Below, piece after piece: positions 6,474 through 13,923 of a stretch of DNA of 13,923 nucleotides. Within the stretch, counting starts at the first letter, position 1. Every line of letters starts with the position of its first letter. Under the pieces are notes generated by a model. That model saw nothing but the letters and a program-made list of their open reading frames with translations. It ran no database searches and had not been told where the DNA came from. Both the position numbers and the translations under genes were made by a program. The DNA lies in contig CAZEYS010000037.1 of NCBI GenBank assembly GCA_964516095.1, positions 1 to 13,923 on the forward strand, written 5' to 3'. The DNA comes from Hydrogenothermus sp964516095. Lineage in GTDB: Bacteria > Aquificota > Aquificia > Aquificales > Hydrogenothermaceae.

Positions 6474-8574
6474 TATAACGTTTGTATCTCATGCAAAGAC
6501 AAAAATAGAATATCTGGACACATTTTTCCCAAATGTAAGTGTATTAAAGGGAGTGGAAGGATATGCATCATTATCTTTACCTTTCCCAGATAGGTATATT
6601 GCTAAAGATTTTTTACTACATTTAGAAGTCTCAAAATCCAGGGCACTGGTACCAGAAAGAAGCGGTATATCAATATTCTTCAACGGTAAATTGGTATATC
6701 AAACTATGTATCCACCGAAAGTAGATAACCTATCTCTGGATATACCAATACCTTCGTATCTGGTAAAAAGGTACAACAAGATAGAAATAAAAACCACACA
6801 GCACTACTGTGTAAATTGTTGTGAGTACGAAAAAGCTCCAGAATTATGGACAAAAATATACTGGGACAGAAGTTATGTAAAAGTAAACTACAAAAGAAAA
6901 GAAATAAAACCAAATTTGCTATATTTAAGAGATTATGTTTTAGACGAGAAACAGTATAATCCTATCCGTTATACAGTTATAACTGAAAACAAAAGTGACA
7001 AAATGTTAACATTTGCAGCGAAAATTGCAGGTTTTATTGGAAGCTATATAAAATATAGAAAGATTTATGTCTCTTATACGTCAAACATAAATCCAGATAC
7101 TGACAATTTTATAATAGGTACCAAAGATTTTATAAGAAAGGTATTAAAACTAAAACCAGACAGTCAAGTACCTGATGTATTAATAACTCCAAACCCCTAT
7201 GATAATACAAGGGCTATTGTGGCAATATCAGCAAATACCTATGATGAACTTGATAATATTATAAATGCATTTATTTCTTTAAAAAAGAGTATATTTTTTG
7301 GAAAAAGTCTATATATAAAAAGATTTAAAAAGTTTTCTATAAAACCTTATCAATCTCCCAAATTCATACCACCAGATGAAAAAATTCATCTTTCCGATTT
7401 AGGTTATACAGATGTTTCTTTCTATGGATTTTATCCTCCTCCTTTTGATATACGTTTTACTATTCCAGTCGATTATTTTTTAGCAGGTAAAGATAAATTT
7501 GTATTTAACTTATTTTATAATTATGGTTCAGGAGTTAGAGATGACTCTGTAATAAACATATTTATTAATGATAAATTTTTAACTCAGCTTAAAATTGACA
7601 AAAACTATGGAACAATACTAGAAAATAAAAAGCTTTTAATCCCAGTTTATATGCTAAAACCTGGAGAAAATAAATTAACAATTCAGTATGCCCTAATGCC
7701 TAGAAATCAAGGGTTTTGTGTAGCCCCAAATGTAAATGCTCTTCAAGGAACAGTATTTGCAAAAAAAACATATATACAAATACCAGACCTTCCACACTGG
7801 GTAGAGATGCCTCACATGGAATTTTTTACTATGCAGGCTTATCCATATTCAATATATCCAGATCTTAAAGATACAGAGATTCTACTGTCAAATTTAGATG
7901 AAAATACCATATCTTCCATGTTAACACTCGTAGCCTACATTGGGGAAAAAACCGAAGTATCACCTTATAATTTAGAAGTTACTACAGATGAAAAAAAATT
8001 AGATAAATCTAAAAATTTAATCCTTATAGGTTACATGTTCAAACCTGAATTATTTGAAAATATGCCTATTTCCATTCAAATGGATAAGATAACAATTAAA
8101 TATTCTATATTTAAGGAAATAACAGACTTACTTAAAAAACAAATTTTAGGCAAAAAGGAAACAGAAAATCTCAGAGCTTTACTGGAAATAAGAAACAAAT
8201 TGAAGCAGGAAGTTATATTTACAATGGGACAATCTCCGTATACTGCTGGGAAAACTATATTTATGATACTATCAAAAAAACCTGAAGAAATTTATAAAGC
8301 TATTAAACTACTATATGAACCAAAATATACTGGAAACATAAAGGGAGATTTAGCAGTAGTAGATTTTAAAAACTCAAACATATACTGGGCATCTTTAGGA
8401 GAAAAGTACTATGTAGGAAACTTATCCTTTATAGATTACTTCTTGTACTGGCTTGGATACACATCTCCATGGATAATTATAATTGCAGTAATTTTTATAA
8501 TATTACTGTTGATTTTCATACTTAAAATAAGATTGGACATTAGAGAAAGAAGGAGAAAAAGGGGTGAGATATAG
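6421..8574 (+). CDS. bcsB: Cellulose synthase periplasmic subunit BcsB
   Basis: BcsB is the membrane-anchored periplasmic partner of BcsA. It is needed for synthase activity and guides the emerging glucan. The 717 residues start with a signal peptide (1-25, ending VSHA) and finish with a membrane anchor (about 684-703) followed by a basic tail RRRKRGE. This matches the BcsB plan of two carbohydrate-binding/flavodoxin-like repeats plus a C-terminal helix. Family-like blocks are HYCVNCCEYEKAPELWT (128-144) and the second-half GFCVAPNVNALQGTVF (431-446) with HWVEMPHMEFFTMQAYPY (459-476). The cysteines at 130, 133 and 134 are unusually dense. The GTG start is set by AAAGGAGG at 6407-6414 and lies 53 bases inside the upstream gene. 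Its stop overlaps bcsZ by 11 bases. Residue identity is modest, as is usual for BcsB, but architecture and context leave little doubt. Confidence 0.93.
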   Translation: MQLKLREIFVYLNLLLLSITFVSHAKTKIEYLDTFFPNVSVLKGVEGYASLSLPFPDRYIAKDFLLHLEVSKSRALVPERSGISIFFNGKLVYQTMYPPKVDNLSLDIPIPSYLVKRYNKIEIKTTQHYCVNCCEYEKAPELWTKIYWDRSYVKVNYKRKEIKPNLLYLRDYVLDEKQYNPIRYTVITENKSDKMLTFAAKIAGFIGSYIKYRKIYVSYTSNINPDTDNFIIGTKDFIRKVLKLKPDSQVPDVLITPNPYDNTRAIVAISANTYDELDNIINAFISLKKSIFFGKSLYIKRFKKFSIKPYQSPKFIPPDEKIHLSDLGYTDVSFYGFYPPPFDIRFTIPVDYFLAGKDKFVFNLFYNYGSGVRDDSVINIFINDKFLTQLKIDKNYGTILENKKLLIPVYMLKPGENKLTIQYALMPRNQGFCVAPNVNALQGTVFAKKTYIQIPDLPHWVEMPHMEFFTMQAYPYSIYPDLKDTEILLSNLDENTISSMLTLVAYIGEKTEVSPYNLEVTTDEKKLDKSKNLILIGYMFKPELFENMPISIQMDKITIKYSIFKEITDLLKKQILGKKETENLRALLEIRNKLKQEVIFTMGQSPYTAGKTIFMILSKKPEEIYKAIKLLYEPKYTGNIKGDLAVVDFKNSNIYWASLGEKYYVGNLSFIDYFLYWLGYTSPWIIIIAVIFIILLLIFILKIRLDIRERRRKRGEI

Positions 8575-9538
8575 TCTTCTGCTCCTTTTTATACTTTTTC
8601 AAGCTTTTGCAGGAGAATGGGAAGTTTTTAAAAAAAATTTTGTGAAACCAGAAGGTAATATCGTAGATCCCTATAACTGTTATAGAACCACGTCAGAAGG
8701 TCAAGGATATGGAATGCTTTTAGCGGTTTTAAATAATGATAAGAAAGCTTTTGATAGGATATGGATGTGGACAAAGAAAAATCTCAAAAACAAAGAAGGT
8801 TTTTTCTCATGGCATTGGAATGGAGGAAAAGTGGTAGATTCAAATAATGCACTGGATGCTGACTTGTTTATAACTTACTCCCTCCTCTTAGCATGGAAAA
8901 AGTGGCATTTAAACAGCTACTTAAATGAATTTAAAACTTTAGAGAAAAATTTAGAAAAGTTTATACTACCTATATGCTATTTAAATAAGAAAGATTACAT
9001 ACTTTTGCCTGCATACTACGGCTTTTTAAAAGAAAAAAGTTTAACAATAACCCTTTTCCCAAGTTACTATGTGCCTTTTATATTTAAGGATTTTGCAATA
9101 TTTACAAAAAATCCTATCTGGAATGAACTCTACAACTACACATACAATATATATACTCTAAGAGATTTAACTACGAATTTATATTACTCACTGTTAGAAA
9201 AAAAATTAAAAAAAGGAAAATTTGTAGATTTGGACGCTTATAGAGTTATACTTTACTCTTACATCGATAGTCCAGAAAAATTGAAAAGCTTAAAGGATTC
9301 TTTTTATAGCGTAAATCAGTTTTTTATAAAAAATGGCTATATTCCTTTAAGATATGAATATAATAAACAGACACAAACAAAAAAAGAAAGCCCATACTGT
9401 GTATACAGATGGTTTTATCTGCTTTATAAAAATAAAAGATATCTGGAAAGATATAACAAACTAAAAGCAGTAGATAAAAAAAATTATTTTTGCGAAGCAT
9501 TAGATATCCTTTATGAGAATTTTGAGAGGGGAATGTGA
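8564..9538 (+). CDS. bcsZ: Periplasmic endo-1,4-beta-glucanase BcsZ (GH8)
   Basis: A glycoside hydrolase family 8 cellulase that trims nascent glucan in the periplasm and is a standard part of cellulose operons. The 324 residues begin with a signal peptide (1-16, MRYSLLLLFILFQAFA). TTSEGQGYGMLLAV (42-55) carries Glu45, aligning with the general acid of BcsZ. VDSNNALDADLFITYSLLLA (91-110) matches the family block DxNxAxDADLWIAYSLL. VDLDAYRVIL (221-230) matches the YDAIRV block, whose Asp, here Asp224, acts in catalysis. It is somewhat shorter than the E. coli enzyme (about 368), but the (alpha/alpha)6 motifs are complete. GTG 8564 overlaps the end of bcsB by 11 bases and has AAGGAG (8550-8555) eight bases upstream. 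Translation is probably coupled on both sides. Confidence 0.93.
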   Translation: MRYSLLLLFILFQAFAGEWEVFKKNFVKPEGNIVDPYNCYRTTSEGQGYGMLLAVLNNDKKAFDRIWMWTKKNLKNKEGFFSWHWNGGKVVDSNNALDADLFITYSLLLAWKKWHLNSYLNEFKTLEKNLEKFILPICYLNKKDYILLPAYYGFLKEKSLTITLFPSYYVPFIFKDFAIFTKNPIWNELYNYTYNIYTLRDLTTNLYYSLLEKKLKKGKFVDLDAYRVILYSYIDSPEKLKSLKDSFYSVNQFFIKNGYIPLRYEYNKQTQTKKESPYCVYRWFYLLYKNKRYLERYNKLKAVDKKNYFCEALDILYENFERGM

Positions 9539-12500
9539 TGCTAAGACTCATCCTGTATGTAATTTTATTAATTAGTTTACAATCCTTTGGCATGTATATA
9601 TTAGAAGTGCCCTACGATACTGCAGATAATCTCAAAAGTCTTAAAGAAAAGCTCAGTAAACTTGGCATAGATGATTGTGAAGAAAAAGATAAACGTTTAA
9701 TCTGCTTGTACACAAATGATATAAATCAAGTACTAAGATTAAGAGATTACTTAGAAAATAATGGTATATATTCGCTAATAGAAGAAGTAATTTCTCAGGA
9801 AAAAACTTCAAAAAGTGCACAAAACAAGAAAGAAAATGAAAATACAACAGAAACTGTAAAAAGGCAAGATAATATTGTAAAAGATGCATACTGCATACAG
9901 GTATCTTCATCAACAAGACTCCAAGACTTAAAAAAACAATTTAATAAAATCAAAAATTATCCTTATACTCGTATAGAAAAAATAGGCAAATTTTACACAC
10001 TTAGAGTTGGACTAAGTAAGGAGTACAGACAAATAAAACCGCTATTATCAAACGTAAAGTTTTATTTCAAAGATGCATTTATAAGAAAATGTGATTATTA
10101 TCCAGATAGAGTTATTATGGAAAATAATCATAAACAGCAAGCAAATATTGAAAAACCTAACATAGAAAACAAACTTTTATCTAATCTAAAAGTATCAAAA
10201 CCTCAAAATAAGGTTTCCTTAATGTATCAATACCTGAATGAAGGTAGTATTACTAAGGCAGAAAAACTTGCAAAACGACTAAAAGAAAAACCAGAATACG
10301 AAATAGATGCGAGTAAAGTTCTCGCCATAATCTATATTAAAAAAGGAGATTTTGGAGAAGCCTGTAAGATATTAGCTAATTTATACAAAAAAACCCAGGA
10401 CATAGATGTAAAAAAGATGCTTAAAGATTCATGTTATACCTATGCTTTGAAAAAAGGATATAGCTATCTAAATAAAAATCCAGATATCTCTATTAAATAC
10501 TTTCAAAAAGCATTAGATTTCAAAAAAGACATAAATCCAAAAATAGGAATTGGATATGCATATTTAAATAAAAAAGATTACAAAAAGGCCTACGAAATAT
10601 TTAAGGAGCTTTACAAAAAATATCCCCAAAACCCAAAGGTGTTAAAAGGATATGTTAATGCGCTTATAAGTCTCAAAAAATTTGACGAATTATCTAAAAT
10701 AGAAGGCAAGTTATCGCCAAATGAAATAAAGCAAATAAATGACCTGTATATATTTATACAAATTAAAAAAATAAATCATCTCATAGAAAACAATAAACTT
10801 GACGAAGCAGAAAAAAAACTAAAAAATCTTTACCTAAAGTATCCAGCAAATATCAATATACTACTAGCTTTGGGTAACCTTTATCTAAAAAAGGGAGAAT
10901 TAGAAAAATCTGAGAATTACTATAAAAATGTACTTTTACTTGACCCCGAAAATGTTTATGCCCTTCAAGGGTTAAAAGCTATATATATGAAAAAAGGAAA
11001 TTACAAAGACGCCTTGAAAATTGCAAATAAGCTCAAAAAAATAGGGATAAAAGTAGATGATGAAAATAAGATAAGGGAATTATATTATCTGAATTTGGCT
11101 GAGCAATACAAAAAACAGAAAAAATACACTGAAGCCTTAAAGTTTTATAAAAAGGTTCTTGAATTAAATCCTAAAAATAGCTTTGCTCTCATGGGAATAG
11201 GAGATATTTTTGCTGAAAAAGGAGATTATAAACAGGCTTTGAAATACTATTCACAAGGATATGAGAAAAATCCAGATAATTTTGATGTAAAAATGAAGTT
11301 TTTATATGCCTTACTGAATTTAAATTTCTACGATCAGATATTTTCCATATTATCAGCGATTGATAAAAACGGTCTTACACCTGAAGAAACAAAACGCTTA
11401 AAGAAATTTTACAAAGACTTATACGAAAAGTACTCATCATTTTTATATAACAACGGATATTACAAAAAGAGCTTACAGGTTGCTAAAGAAGGATTAATGA
11501 TGTTTCCGAATGACTATAAATTAATGTCTATAGCAGGATGGGACTGTTATAAACTACAGAACTTTAAATGTGCTGAAAAATATTTCTATACAGCCTATAA
11601 AATGAGTAACGACGAGAAAATAGGTGTAGCATTAGCTTATACATATCTAAAGGAAAACAAAGGTTCGAAGTTAAAACAGATACTACTAAACTTAGAAAAC
11701 AGTCAAAACCCAGAAACTTTGATAGAAGTTTCAAACTTATACCTTTCAATAGGAGAAGATGAAAAAGCAGAAAAAATCCTTAAAAAAGTAAAAAAATTAG
11801 AAAAATCCTACTACAAAATCCAAACCCCTAAAATAACAAATGAAAAAAGAAGAGAAAAAATAAAAACAATAGTACCAAATCCTTTTCTAGAAACAGATAA
11901 AAAATTAGACTTATCGTTGCTAAAAACAGATGATTCAAAATTGTTAAAAAAAAAGGTTTTAAAATGGAAGATAAAAAGGCTAGAAGAGAAATTGAATAAA
12001 GCAAAACAGAATAGCATAAGTAATTTATCTATCGGGTTTAAATATAGATTTAAAGATGGAAATTCTGGAACTAGCAAACTAAACATATTTACACCATTTG
12101 TACTTTATGAAAGGTATATTAAGAGATACTTTTCCCTTTATGCAGGAATGTCTTACCCTTTTATTAATTCTGGTAGTTTAAGTAACTATTTAGTATTTGG
12201 AAGTACCAATTTACCGGTTATAAGAAGGATAAAAACACACGCTTCTGGATTTGAACCATTTATCGGCTTAAATTACGCAAATAATTTACTATTAAATATG
12301 GAAATTGGCTTAACTCCACTTGGAAATACAGATGTAAACAGCACATTAACAGGAAAATTTATGATTGGAAAATATTGGAATTATAACAAACTTAAATTCT
12401 TCTTAGAAAGAAAACCAGAAAAGAATAGTCTACTTTCTTACGTTGGATCCAAGGATCCTCACAGTTACAATTCATGGGGAAGAGTTATAGAAAATTTGAT

Positions 12501-13068
12501 AGGAGTGCAGTATGAAAAAACACTAGATAAAAATGATAGTTTATTATTCTCTGAAGTATCACTTGGAAAACTAAAGGGTAAACACACCCATGAAAATACC
12601 AAATTTAATTTTTCGGTTTTCCCAAAAGTATATATAGGTAATAACTTATCAAATTCAGATTATGTTGGACTTTATATAAATTATGTATCATACAAAAAAG
12701 ATGAGGATTTTTACTATTATGGTTATGGTGGATACTTCTCACCAAAACGATTTATAATGATAACACCAACCTACGAAGGGTTCTTTTTCATGGATAAATA
12801 TAAAACAGGTATATATACAAAACTAATGGCAGGACTTATGGATATAAAAACTTCCCAGTACAAAGAAACAACAATGGCATTTGACGGCTTACTTACAGCA
12901 GAAAAGCTTTTAAATAATCAAATTTCTGTTAAAGGTGGTATAGAGCTTAGAAAAACAAGTTCTTATACAGAATTCTTTACATTATTATCTTTAAACTATT
13001 ATTTCGGAAAAAAATCTTTTGTAACTAAGAAAAACTTACAACAAATATCGGAGTGGATGATAAAGTGA
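9538..13068 (+). CDS. bcsC: BcsC-type cellulose export protein: SPOR-like modules, TPRs and outer-membrane barrel
   Basis: The outer-membrane export component, 1176 residues from ATG 9538. In order: signal peptide (1-18); a SPOR-like module (19-83); a polar linker (84-115); a second, clearer SPOR-like module (117-185, with YCIQVSSS and later FYTLRVGL); a TPR superhelix (about 225-760, roughly eleven to thirteen repeats; clearest at 425-500 and 515-583, e.g. YTEALKFYKKVLELNP at 530-545); a charged linker with a short coiled coil (765-825); and a C-terminal beta-barrel (about 828-1159) containing the BcsC signature YGYGGYFSPKRF (1061-1072). A hydrophilic tail of about 18 residues follows the last strand. 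TPR-plus-barrel is the known BcsC plan; SPOR modules are not part of the BcsC proteins I know. ATG 9538 shares one base with the bcsZ stop (TGATG) and follows GAGAGGGG; GTG 9535 just before is the alternative start. Confidence 0.92.
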   Translation: MLRLILYVILLISLQSFGMYILEVPYDTADNLKSLKEKLSKLGIDDCEEKDKRLICLYTNDINQVLRLRDYLENNGIYSLIEEVISQEKTSKSAQNKKENENTTETVKRQDNIVKDAYCIQVSSSTRLQDLKKQFNKIKNYPYTRIEKIGKFYTLRVGLSKEYRQIKPLLSNVKFYFKDAFIRKCDYYPDRVIMENNHKQQANIEKPNIENKLLSNLKVSKPQNKVSLMYQYLNEGSITKAEKLAKRLKEKPEYEIDASKVLAIIYIKKGDFGEACKILANLYKKTQDIDVKKMLKDSCYTYALKKGYSYLNKNPDISIKYFQKALDFKKDINPKIGIGYAYLNKKDYKKAYEIFKELYKKYPQNPKVLKGYVNALISLKKFDELSKIEGKLSPNEIKQINDLYIFIQIKKINHLIENNKLDEAEKKLKNLYLKYPANINILLALGNLYLKKGELEKSENYYKNVLLLDPENVYALQGLKAIYMKKGNYKDALKIANKLKKIGIKVDDENKIRELYYLNLAEQYKKQKKYTEALKFYKKVLELNPKNSFALMGIGDIFAEKGDYKQALKYYSQGYEKNPDNFDVKMKFLYALLNLNFYDQIFSILSAIDKNGLTPEETKRLKKFYKDLYEKYSSFLYNNGYYKKSLQVAKEGLMMFPNDYKLMSIAGWDCYKLQNFKCAEKYFYTAYKMSNDEKIGVALAYTYLKENKGSKLKQILLNLENSQNPETLIEVSNLYLSIGEDEKAEKILKKVKKLEKSYYKIQTPKITNEKRREKIKTIVPNPFLETDKKLDLSLLKTDDSKLLKKKVLKWKIKRLEEKLNKAKQNSISNLSIGFKYRFKDGNSGTSKLNIFTPFVLYERYIKRYFSLYAGMSYPFINSGSLSNYLVFGSTNLPVIRRIKTHASGFEPFIGLNYANNLLLNMEIGLTPLGNTDVNSTLTGKFMIGKYWNYNKLKFFLERKPEKNSLLSYVGSKDPHSYNSWGRVIENLIGVQYEKTLDKNDSLLFSEVSLGKLKGKHTHENTKFNFSVFPKVYIGNNLSNSDYVGLYINYVSYKKDEDFYYYGYGGYFSPKRFIMITPTYEGFFFMDKYKTGIYTKLMAGLMDIKTSQYKETTMAFDGLLTAEKLLNNQISVKGGIELRKTSSYTEFFTLLSLNYYFGKKSFVTKKNLQQISEWMIK

Positions 13069-13802
13069 TAGTTCCAATTGTTGCTTTAAAAGGTGGTGTT
13101 GGAAAATCTACTATTTCCTTAAATATGGCTTATGAATTTTCTAAATATGAAAAAACTCTATTAATAGACACTGATCCACAAAATTCCCTTGCAACATTTT
13201 TATGTACAGATTTTAAGAAAGGATTTGCAGATATTCTTTTTGATCGTTTAAAGGTTAAAGAAGTTATTAAAACTCCCATATCAGATAACAATAACTTTTT
13301 ATTTATTCCATCTGGCATAAAAGGATTTTTTCATCCTATACATTATGAAGAACTTTTTGTACCTGAAGTAATTTCATCCATTTTTGATGAAATTAATAAT
13401 TTGGATATAAAATTTATCGTTATAGATACACCTCCCAGGATATCCAAACAAAGCGAAACCATTTTAAGTTTAAGCGACTATTTTATTATAATAACTACTC
13501 CTGATCCAGCTTCTTTTGCATCCTTACATATATTTTTGAAATATCTCAAGCAAAAAGAATTAGATAATTACTTCATCATAATAAACAAAGTAAAACCAGA
13601 TAAAATATCTGAAGATTTCAACTTAATAATACAAGCAAAGGCTCCAAATAAAGTGATAGGGTTTCTTCCAGAAGATAATTCCATTATAGAAGCTGAAGGT
13701 ATGTGTGAGCCTATTTCCAAAATAAATCCAGAAAGTTCATTTATAATAGCCTTAAAAGAGATAGTTCACGAATTCTTACTTCGCATAAAAAGTGATACTT
13801 AA
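13065..13802 (+). CDS. bcsQ: BcsQ-like ParA/MinD-family ATPase
   Basis: A deviant-Walker P-loop ATPase of 245 residues. Walker A is KGGVGKST (9-16) with the signature Lys9 and Lys14. Switch I region is LLIDTDPQNSL (32-42). Walker B/switch II is FIVIDTPPR (117-125). Such proteins dimerise on ATP and position cell machinery. As the last gene of a bcs operon it fits BcsQ, which in enterobacteria interacts with the synthase complex and was linked to polar cellulose secretion. In sequence it is closer to plain ParA/Soj than to divergent enterobacterial BcsQ. I prefer GTG 13065: it overlaps the bcsC stop by four bases (GTGA), has GGAG at 13050-13053 and puts Walker A near residue 9. GTG 13053 (249 residues) is possible but has no ribosome site. 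Plasmid or chromosome partitioning is unlikely, as there is no ParB or parS nearby. Confidence 0.85.
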   Translation: MIVPIVALKGGVGKSTISLNMAYEFSKYEKTLLIDTDPQNSLATFLCTDFKKGFADILFDRLKVKEVIKTPISDNNNFLFIPSGIKGFFHPIHYEELFVPEVISSIFDEINNLDIKFIVIDTPPRISKQSETILSLSDYFIIITTPDPASFASLHIFLKYLKQKELDNYFIIINKVKPDKISEDFNLIIQAKAPNKVIGFLPEDNSIIEAEGMCEPISKINPESSFIIALKEIVHEFLLRIKSDT

Positions 13803-13813
13803 TTAATTATTTT

Positions 13814-13923
13814 GTTTCAATTCCTTATAGGTACGCTAAAAACCAGAAAAAAGAAAAACTTATAGCAGACCTGCAAAAACGTTTCAATTCCTTATAGGTA
13901 CGCTAAGAACGAAGAAAGAAGAG
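13814..13923 (-). CRISPR. End of a CRISPR array (two 30-base repeats, continues off the right edge)
   Basis: Two copies of a 30-base repeat lie at 13814-13843 and 13881-13910, reading GTTTCAATTCCTTATAGG then TACGCTAA and ending AAAC in the first, GAAC in the second. They differ at one base (repeat position 27). They flank a 37-base spacer (13844-13880), and a second spacer starts at 13911 and is cut off. The reverse complement ends ATTGAAAC, the 8-base crRNA handle typical of type I-B and some type III repeats, so transcription probably runs leftward on the minus strand. The leader would lie beyond the right edge, and the copy at 13814 would be the leader-distal terminal repeat. No cas genes are visible, so the type is an inference from the repeat. 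Confidence 0.9.

Noticed and set aside
12446..12459. Paired GGATCC sites in direct repeat
   Set aside because: A short in-frame coincidence within bcsC barrel codons (VGSKDPH); no wider repeat structure.
13053..13064. Longer BcsQ start at GTG 13053
   Set aside because: No ribosome site at a suitable distance, whereas GTG 13065 gives a 4-base overlap with the bcsC stop and has GGAG upstream. Not excluded.
13861..13874. GCAG-AC-CTGC dyad in the CRISPR spacer as a terminator
   Set aside because: The two-base loop is too small for a stable hairpin, no T-run follows, and the bases are spacer content.

Overview
The window is AT-rich throughout, with lysine- and isoleucine-rich proteins. It looks like chromosome of a thermophilic bacterium of the Aquificales type, probably Hydrogenothermaceae such as Sulfurihydrogenibium. 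That is inference: it rests on base composition, on a carbamoyl-phosphate synthase large subunit split into separate genes (known in Aquifex), and on a 30-base CRISPR repeat whose reverse complement ends in ATTGAAAC.

Left part (1-2201, minus strand): a housekeeping pair. dxs (first step of the MEP isoprenoid pathway) is followed by a free-standing C-terminal section of carB, cut off by the window edge. A 99-base AT-rich divergent intergenic region separates them from a plus-strand class I/II PLP aminotransferase (2301-3413).

Centre and right (3461-13802, plus strand): one compact operon of seven genes for making and exporting a cellulose-type exopolysaccharide. Order: a 59-residue small protein; BcsA synthase with a C-terminal PilZ (c-di-GMP) domain; a 179-residue protein resembling BcsD or the V4R/TRAPP fold; BcsB periplasmic partner; BcsZ GH8 endoglucanase; BcsC (two SPOR-like modules, TPR superhelix, outer-membrane barrel); and a BcsQ-type ParA/MinD ATPase. 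All six junctions touch, overlap or lie within 6 bases, and four genes probably start with GTG. A candidate promoter and a dyad whose loop holds a Shine-Dalgarno-like AGAGA sit just before the first gene. BcsA would polymerise and translocate the glucan when c-di-GMP binds PilZ, BcsB would guide it, BcsZ trim it and BcsC pass it out. The small protein, BcsD-like protein and BcsQ would organise or localise the machine.

Right edge (13814-13923): the end of a CRISPR array begins 11 bases after the bcsQ stop. The repeat orientation suggests transcription from the right, toward the operon, so this is probably the leader-distal end. No cas genes are in view.

The most interesting signals are the non-standard operon (BcsD-like gene between bcsA and bcsB, small protein in front, BcsQ last), the SPOR modules on BcsC, and the 53-base overlap in which the Cys motif of one protein and the signal peptide of BcsB are read from the same DNA.
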